Below are positions 24,768 through 28,494 of a stretch of DNA of 28,494 nucleotides, in pieces. The position numbers and the translations under genes are program-made. The first letter of the stretch is position 1; each line of letters opens with the position of its first letter. The notes beneath the pieces were generated by a model. It had not been told where the DNA came from. It made no database searches and saw only the letters and a program-made list of their open reading frames with translations. Origin of the DNA: Alphaproteobacteria bacterium (lineage in GTDB: Bacteria > Pseudomonadota > Alphaproteobacteria > ATCC43930 > CGMCC-115725); the NCBI GenBank assembly GCA_017353855.1, contig JAFMSA010000003.1, positions 1-28,494 on the forward strand. The letters are read 5' to 3'.

Positions 24768-25727
24768 ATGCACATCCTGTTTGTCACCGCGACGCGCATC
24801 GGCGATGCCGTGCTTTCGACGGGTCTTCTTGCGTACCTGATCGAGCGCCATCCGGTTGCGCGGCTGACCGTTGCGGCGGGGCCGGCGGCCGCTCCACTCT
24901 TCGAGACAGTGCCCGGGCTGGAACGTCTGATCGTCGTCGAAAAGCGGCGCTGGTCCGTGCATTGGGTGCCGTTCTATCGCACGGTTGCAATGCGGCGTTG
25001 GGATCTCGTCGTCGATCTGCGCGGGTCGGCGCTCGCCTGGCTGTTGCGCGCAGGTGAGCGCAGGGTCATGGCCAAGGGCGATGCGCGTGAACATCGGGTG
25101 CGCCAGCTCGGCCGTCTGTTCGGCCTCGATCCGCCGCCGAACCCGCACCTGTGGACCGCGCCGCACCATGAACGGGCGGCCGGCCGGCTGATCCGTTCGG
25201 GTTCTCCGGTACTGGCGGTCGGGCCGGCCGCGAACTGGCGCGGCAAGCAGTGGCGCGCCGGACGCTTTGCCGAACTCGCTGGCCGGCTGACCGGGCCGGG
25301 CGGCGCATTGCGGGGATTCCGAGTGGCGGTGCTGGCCGCCGCCCATGAGCGAGGGCAAGCCGAACCGCTGCTCGCGGCAGTACCCGACGAACGGCGGATC
25401 GACCTCGTCGGGCGGGTCGACCTTTTGACCGCTGCAGCTCTGTTGGGGCGTTGTGCGATGTTCATCGGCAACGATACCGGGCTCATGCACGTTGCCGCGG
25501 CCGCGGGCACCCCGACTCTGGGGCTCTTCGGTCCCAGCCCGGCCTCCCAATATGGGCCTTGGGGGCCGCTCACCGCTTATGTCTGCTCGACGGACCCGGC
25601 AGAAGCGATGTTCGGGCCAGGCTTCGACCACCGCACGACCGATACCCTGATGGATGGGCTCTCCGTCGAGGCAGTCGAGGCCGCAGCAGGCCGGTTGTGG
25701 CACTCGGTTGCGAGCACGGCGGCATGA
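24768..25727 (+). CDS. Glycosyltransferase family 9 (heptosyltransferase-like)
   Basis: This 319-residue GT-B enzyme transfers a sugar, typically heptose in relatives such as WaaC and WaaF, to lipid A core on the inner face of the inner membrane. The N-terminus MHILFVTATRIGDAVLSTGLLAYL is the standard GT9 opening. The donor-binding signature GNDTGLMHVAAAAGTPTLGLFGPS occupies about residues 234-257. A lone ATG 24768 with almost no leader starts it (see the promoter). Its stop overlaps the next start (ATGA). It is the first gene of a four-gene glycosyltransferase cluster. The sugar is not known. Confidence 0.9.
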   Translation: MHILFVTATRIGDAVLSTGLLAYLIERHPVARLTVAAGPAAAPLFETVPGLERLIVVEKRRWSVHWVPFYRTVAMRRWDLVVDLRGSALAWLLRAGERRVMAKGDAREHRVRQLGRLFGLDPPPNPHLWTAPHHERAAGRLIRSGSPVLAVGPAANWRGKQWRAGRFAELAGRLTGPGGALRGFRVAVLAAAHERGQAEPLLAAVPDERRIDLVGRVDLLTAAALLGRCAMFIGNDTGLMHVAAAAGTPTLGLFGPSPASQYGPWGPLTAYVCSTDPAEAMFGPGFDHRTTDTLMDGLSVEAVEAAAGRLWHSVASTAA

Positions 25728-26539
25728 GCGAGCCACGCTTGTCGGCCCTGGTCGTCGCCCATGACGAGGCGCACCAGCTAGCCGAATGTCTTGCCTGCCT
25801 CGAATTCGCCGACGAGACCGTCGTCGTGCTCGACCGCTGCCGCGACGGCTCGCTGCAGATTGCACGGCAGTTCACCGACCGGATCGTCGAGGGCGCCTGG
25901 GAACGTGAAGGGCCGCGCCGCCATGCCGGGATCGACGTCTGCCGCGGCGAATGGATACTCGAAGTCGATGCCGATGAGAGAGTGCCGCAGGAACTTGCCG
26001 ACGAAATCCGAAGAATTGTCGAGACTTCCTCCGCCGCGTGGCATCTGATCCCCGTCGACAATTATATCGGTCCGCGGTTGGTGCGCTGGGGTTGGGGTGG
26101 TTCCTTCGGCAGATCGGCGCACGCCGCGCTGTTCCGCAAAGGCGTCAAGCGGTGGGGCGAGGAACGCGTGCATCCGGCCGTCTCGCTCTGCGGGAGAGAG
26201 GGTGCCAGGCTGCCGTTCCCTCTTATCCATCACGTCGACCGTGACGTCTCGGAAATGTTGCGGCGCCTCGATCGCTACACCACCGCCCGGGCACAGGATC
26301 TGCGCGACAGCGGCGACATCGGCAGTTTTCGTCGCAATCTGCGCCGCATCGTTTCGCGATTCTGGAAATGCTATGTCGTCCGCAAGGGCTACCGTGAGGG
26401 TCCCCACGGTTTTCTGATCGCGCTGTGCGCCGCACTTTACCCGATCCTTTCCTACCTGAAAGCGCGATTGGACACGCCACACACCGAGCCTCCTGCCACG
26501 CCCGCAGAAAGGCGGCACGCGACTGTGACTGATGGCTAG
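25724..26539 (+). CDS. Glycosyltransferase family 2 (WaaE/KdtX-like)
   Basis: This 271-residue GT-A enzyme opens with LSALVVAHDEAHQLAECLACLEFADETVVVLD and has the metal-binding VDADE motif at residues 81-85 after GEWILE, followed by a YIGPRLVRWGWGG segment and a RHAGIDVCRGEWILE core. It resembles the WaaE/KdtX group that adds glucose to the LPS inner core. A C-terminal hydrophobic helix near GPHGFLIALCAALYPILSYL suggests membrane association. ATG 25724 overlaps the GT9 stop, and its own end overlaps the next start by eight bases. Acceptor and donor are inferred, not shown. Confidence 0.87.
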   Translation: MSEPRLSALVVAHDEAHQLAECLACLEFADETVVVLDRCRDGSLQIARQFTDRIVEGAWEREGPRRHAGIDVCRGEWILEVDADERVPQELADEIRRIVETSSAAWHLIPVDNYIGPRLVRWGWGGSFGRSAHAALFRKGVKRWGEERVHPAVSLCGREGARLPFPLIHHVDRDVSEMLRRLDRYTTARAQDLRDSGDIGSFRRNLRRIVSRFWKCYVVRKGYREGPHGFLIALCAALYPILSYLKARLDTPHTEPPATPAERRHATVTDG

Positions 26540-27554
26540 TGTGGTGATGGCCGATGACGGCATCGCATTCGACGGCGCAATGGCCGACGAGGGCCCGCTC
26601 GGCGGCGCCGAGACCGCCTTCGTCGCACTCGCTGAGGCATTCGCGCAGCGCGGTCATCGGGTAATCGTACGTAACCGCTGTCACGCCTCGCTAAATCACA
26701 AAAGGGTGTGCTGGGCGCCGCTGTCGAGCGGGATTCCAGATGCATGCGATCTCTATATCGGAAACCGCGGCCACCGGGTCATCGGTCTCGTCCGCAACGC
26801 GGGACGGCGGGTGTTCTGGTTGCACAATCCCGCCGGCTATCTCAAAAAGCCGCGCAACCTGTGCCGGCTTGCCCGGTATCACCCAATCCTGGTGACCAGC
26901 GGACGTTATCACGCCGGGACCATCCCGCGCTGGCTTCCCCGCGGCGGTCAGGAGACCATCCCCTACGGCCTTCTCCAACCCTTTCGCGGTGCGAAGCCGC
27001 GCCAAACGCCCCCACCCCGGGCGATCTTCACGTCAAACCCGCTGCGCGGCCTTGATTGGCTCCTCGATCTGTGGGTTGCGCGCATCGCCCCCGCGGTCCC
27101 GCAGGCCGAGCTCCACATTTATGCCGGGGCGGCCGTTTACGGCCGAGCGAGCCCGCCAGGAATGGAAGAGGTGCTGGCACGGGCCGATGCGCTTGCGCGT
27201 TTCGGAATATGCCGGTTCGCCCCGCTAGGGCACAGCCGGTTGGCGGCCGTATTGGCGGGCGCGCGGGTCATGCTCTATCGCGGGGACCCGGGAGAGACGT
27301 TCTGCCTTGCTCTAGCCGAAGCGCAAGCCATGGGTGTGCCCGCGGTCGTCAAGCCGTTGGGCTCGGCCGGCGAACGGGTCATGGATGGCGTGACTGGCCG
27401 TGTTGCAGAGGATGACGAAAGCTTTGCCGCGGCCGCAGTCGCCTCGTTGACCGATGATGCATTGTGGCAGCGCTGGCATCTGGCCGCGTTGGAACATCAG
27501 CGCGGCTTGAGCTGGGATGCGGTCGCTGCCCGCTTCGAGGCGCTGATCTCATGA
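26532..27554 (+). CDS. Glycosyltransferase family 4-like protein
   Basis: This 340-residue protein has a GT-B layout. The N-terminal domain carries GPLGGAETAFVALAEAFAQRGH, then VFWLHNPAGYLKKP. The C-terminal domain has the GT4-type E-x7-E signature in GETFCLALAEAQAMGVPAV, with Glu 255 and Glu 263. ATG 26532 overlaps the GT2 stop by eight bases; an in-frame ATG at 26547 is an alternative. The middle region is shorter than in typical GT4 enzymes. It is coupled (ATGA) to the following GT4 gene and probably acts on the same glycan. Substrate unknown. Confidence 0.8.
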   Translation: MASVVMADDGIAFDGAMADEGPLGGAETAFVALAEAFAQRGHRVIVRNRCHASLNHKRVCWAPLSSGIPDACDLYIGNRGHRVIGLVRNAGRRVFWLHNPAGYLKKPRNLCRLARYHPILVTSGRYHAGTIPRWLPRGGQETIPYGLLQPFRGAKPRQTPPPRAIFTSNPLRGLDWLLDLWVARIAPAVPQAELHIYAGAAVYGRASPPGMEEVLARADALARFGICRFAPLGHSRLAAVLAGARVMLYRGDPGETFCLALAEAQAMGVPAVVKPLGSAGERVMDGVTGRVAEDDESFAAAAVASLTDDALWQRWHLAALEHQRGLSWDAVAARFEALIS

Positions 27555-28494
27555 CCCGGCGATTGCTGCAGGCGATTGCCGGGGCCCAGCATGGCGGAGC
27601 CGAGACCTTTTTCCTGCGTCTTGCCGAGGCATTACACCGCGCCGGAGAACCGCAGCGCGTGTTGATCCGCCGCAATCCCGTTCGCGCCCGGACTCTGCGC
27701 GCATCCGGGATAGCGGTGGCCGAGCTCGCTTTTGGCGGGGCGTTCGACCTTGTGACGAGGCGCGGCTTCCGGCGCGAGATCGCCGCCTGGCGCCCGAATG
27801 TCGTTCTGACCTGGATGAGCCGGGCAACCCGGCTTTGTCCGCGCGGCGACTTTGTGCACGTCGCCCGGCTCGGGGGGTACTACGATTTGAAGTACTATCG
27901 GCGCTGCGATTATCTGGTCGCGAATACGCGCACTATTGTCGATTACGCGATAGCCGGAGGCTGGCCCCGGGACCGGATCGATTACCTACCGAACTTCGTT
28001 CCCGATGCGAGCGCAGCCGGCGCGAAACAAACGGTTGATGTGTCGCGGCCCCGCGCACCTCTAGCGCTCGCGCTTGGCCGGCTCCATCCCAACAAGGGCT
28101 TGGATCTGCTGCTCGAAGCGCTTGCCAAAACCCGCGGTGTTCATCTCTGGATTGCCGGCGAGGGCCCGTTGCGGCCGCGGCTCGAGCAGCTCGCCGCCCG
28201 GCTCGGCCTGGCCGGCCGGGTGCGCTTTCTCGGGTGGCGCGAGGATGTGCCGGCGCTCCTCGCCAGCGCCGACCTGCTGGTGTGCCCGTCCCTTCACGAG
28301 CCGCTCGGCAACGTGATCATCGAGGCCTGGTCCGCCGGACGGGCGGTCGTCGCGACCGCGAGCGACGGGCCGGCCGGTCTCATTGAGGACGGCGACAGCG
28401 GCATCCTGGTGCCGTTGCCCGGCAGCGCCGGCGGCGGGCCCCAGGCGCTCGCCCGCGCGATCGAGCGCGTGTGTGAGGACCCGGGGCTGCGCGC
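27551..28494 (+). CDS. Glycosyltransferase family 4, truncated by the right edge
   Basis: The gene begins at ATG 27551, overlapping the previous stop, and runs out of the window after 314 codons. The GT-B fold is clear: RRLLQAIAGAQHGGAETFFLRLAEAL at the start, ALALGRLHPNKGLDLLLEAL opening the C-terminal domain, WIAGEGPLRPRLEQLAARLGL, VRFLGWREDVPALLASADLLVCPS, and the retaining GT4 signature HEPLGNVIIEAW, with Glu 250 and Glu 258. Only the last helices are missing. It is the fourth gene of the cluster; more genes likely follow outside. The sugar and acceptor are unknown. Confidence 0.9.
   Translation, partial: MTRRLLQAIAGAQHGGAETFFLRLAEALHRAGEPQRVLIRRNPVRARTLRASGIAVAELAFGGAFDLVTRRGFRREIAAWRPNVVLTWMSRATRLCPRGDFVHVARLGGYYDLKYYRRCDYLVANTRTIVDYAIAGGWPRDRIDYLPNFVPDASAAGAKQTVDVSRPRAPLALALGRLHPNKGLDLLLEALAKTRGVHLWIAGEGPLRPRLEQLAARLGLAGRVRFLGWREDVPALLASADLLVCPSLHEPLGNVIIEAWSAGRAVVATASDGPAGLIEDGDSGILVPLPGSAGGGPQALARAIERVCEDPGLR

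Noticed and set aside
1..28494. CRISPR array or further RNA genes
   Set aside because: No regularly spaced repeats of CRISPR length and no other tRNA or rRNA folds were noticed.

Overview
The window reads as a stretch of chromosome from a GC-rich alphaproteobacterium, probably of the Rhodospirillales. That placement is inference from gene content and order: tRNA-Pro and an octaprenyl diphosphate synthase gene, then DUF2007, trmN6-like, S49 peptidase, a small membrane protein, glyQ, glyS and ppdK, followed by ygfZ and a lipopolysaccharide-type glycosyltransferase cluster. Most genes are ordinary, complete, and packed with 4-8 bp overlaps.

Left part (1-11158). A ThDP-dependent enzyme runs off the left edge on the minus strand, behind a SAM methyltransferase gene of the same orientation. 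On the plus strand follow a nucleoside phosphorylase, then a three-gene unit made of a glycogen-debranching enzyme (GH133 type), a DoxD-like membrane protein and a large GH63-like glucosidase. The three are translationally coupled or nearly so, which suggests joint alpha-glucan breakdown. Next come an exported DUF1223 protein, a convergent SDR oxidoreductase gene broken by one extra base in a C5 run, a VOC-fold protein and an exported lytic transglycosylase.

Middle part (11159-14229). About 3 kb is gene-poor. It holds the clearly recognisable but shattered remains of an IS1634-like DDE transposase (about 13077-13950), a 22-bp tandem repeat, and one plausible small gene (12313-12525, minus) with a promoter and a striking row of GTNAC pentamers spaced about one helical turn apart. 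The region lies on the 3' side of tRNA-Pro(CGG), the usual side for integration, so it may be a decayed island. No att duplication was seen.

Right part (14230-28494). tRNA-Pro has its own promoter and a textbook terminator. ispB and the DUF2007-trmN6 pair are transcribed divergently from overlapping promoters, and this layout settles the ispB start. An S49 peptidase, a PP0621-like protein, glyQ (TTG start), glyS, ppdK and a proline-rich exported protein follow in one direction. ygfZ is opposite. A strong promoter with a very short leader then drives a GT9-GT2-GT4-GT4 cluster, probably for LPS core or another surface glycan, which continues past the right edge.

No clearly new defence, mobile or biosynthetic system is visible. 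The most useful leads are the phased operator array at 12573-12635, the debranching/DoxD/glucosidase unit, the frameshifted SDR gene and the decayed transposon zone.
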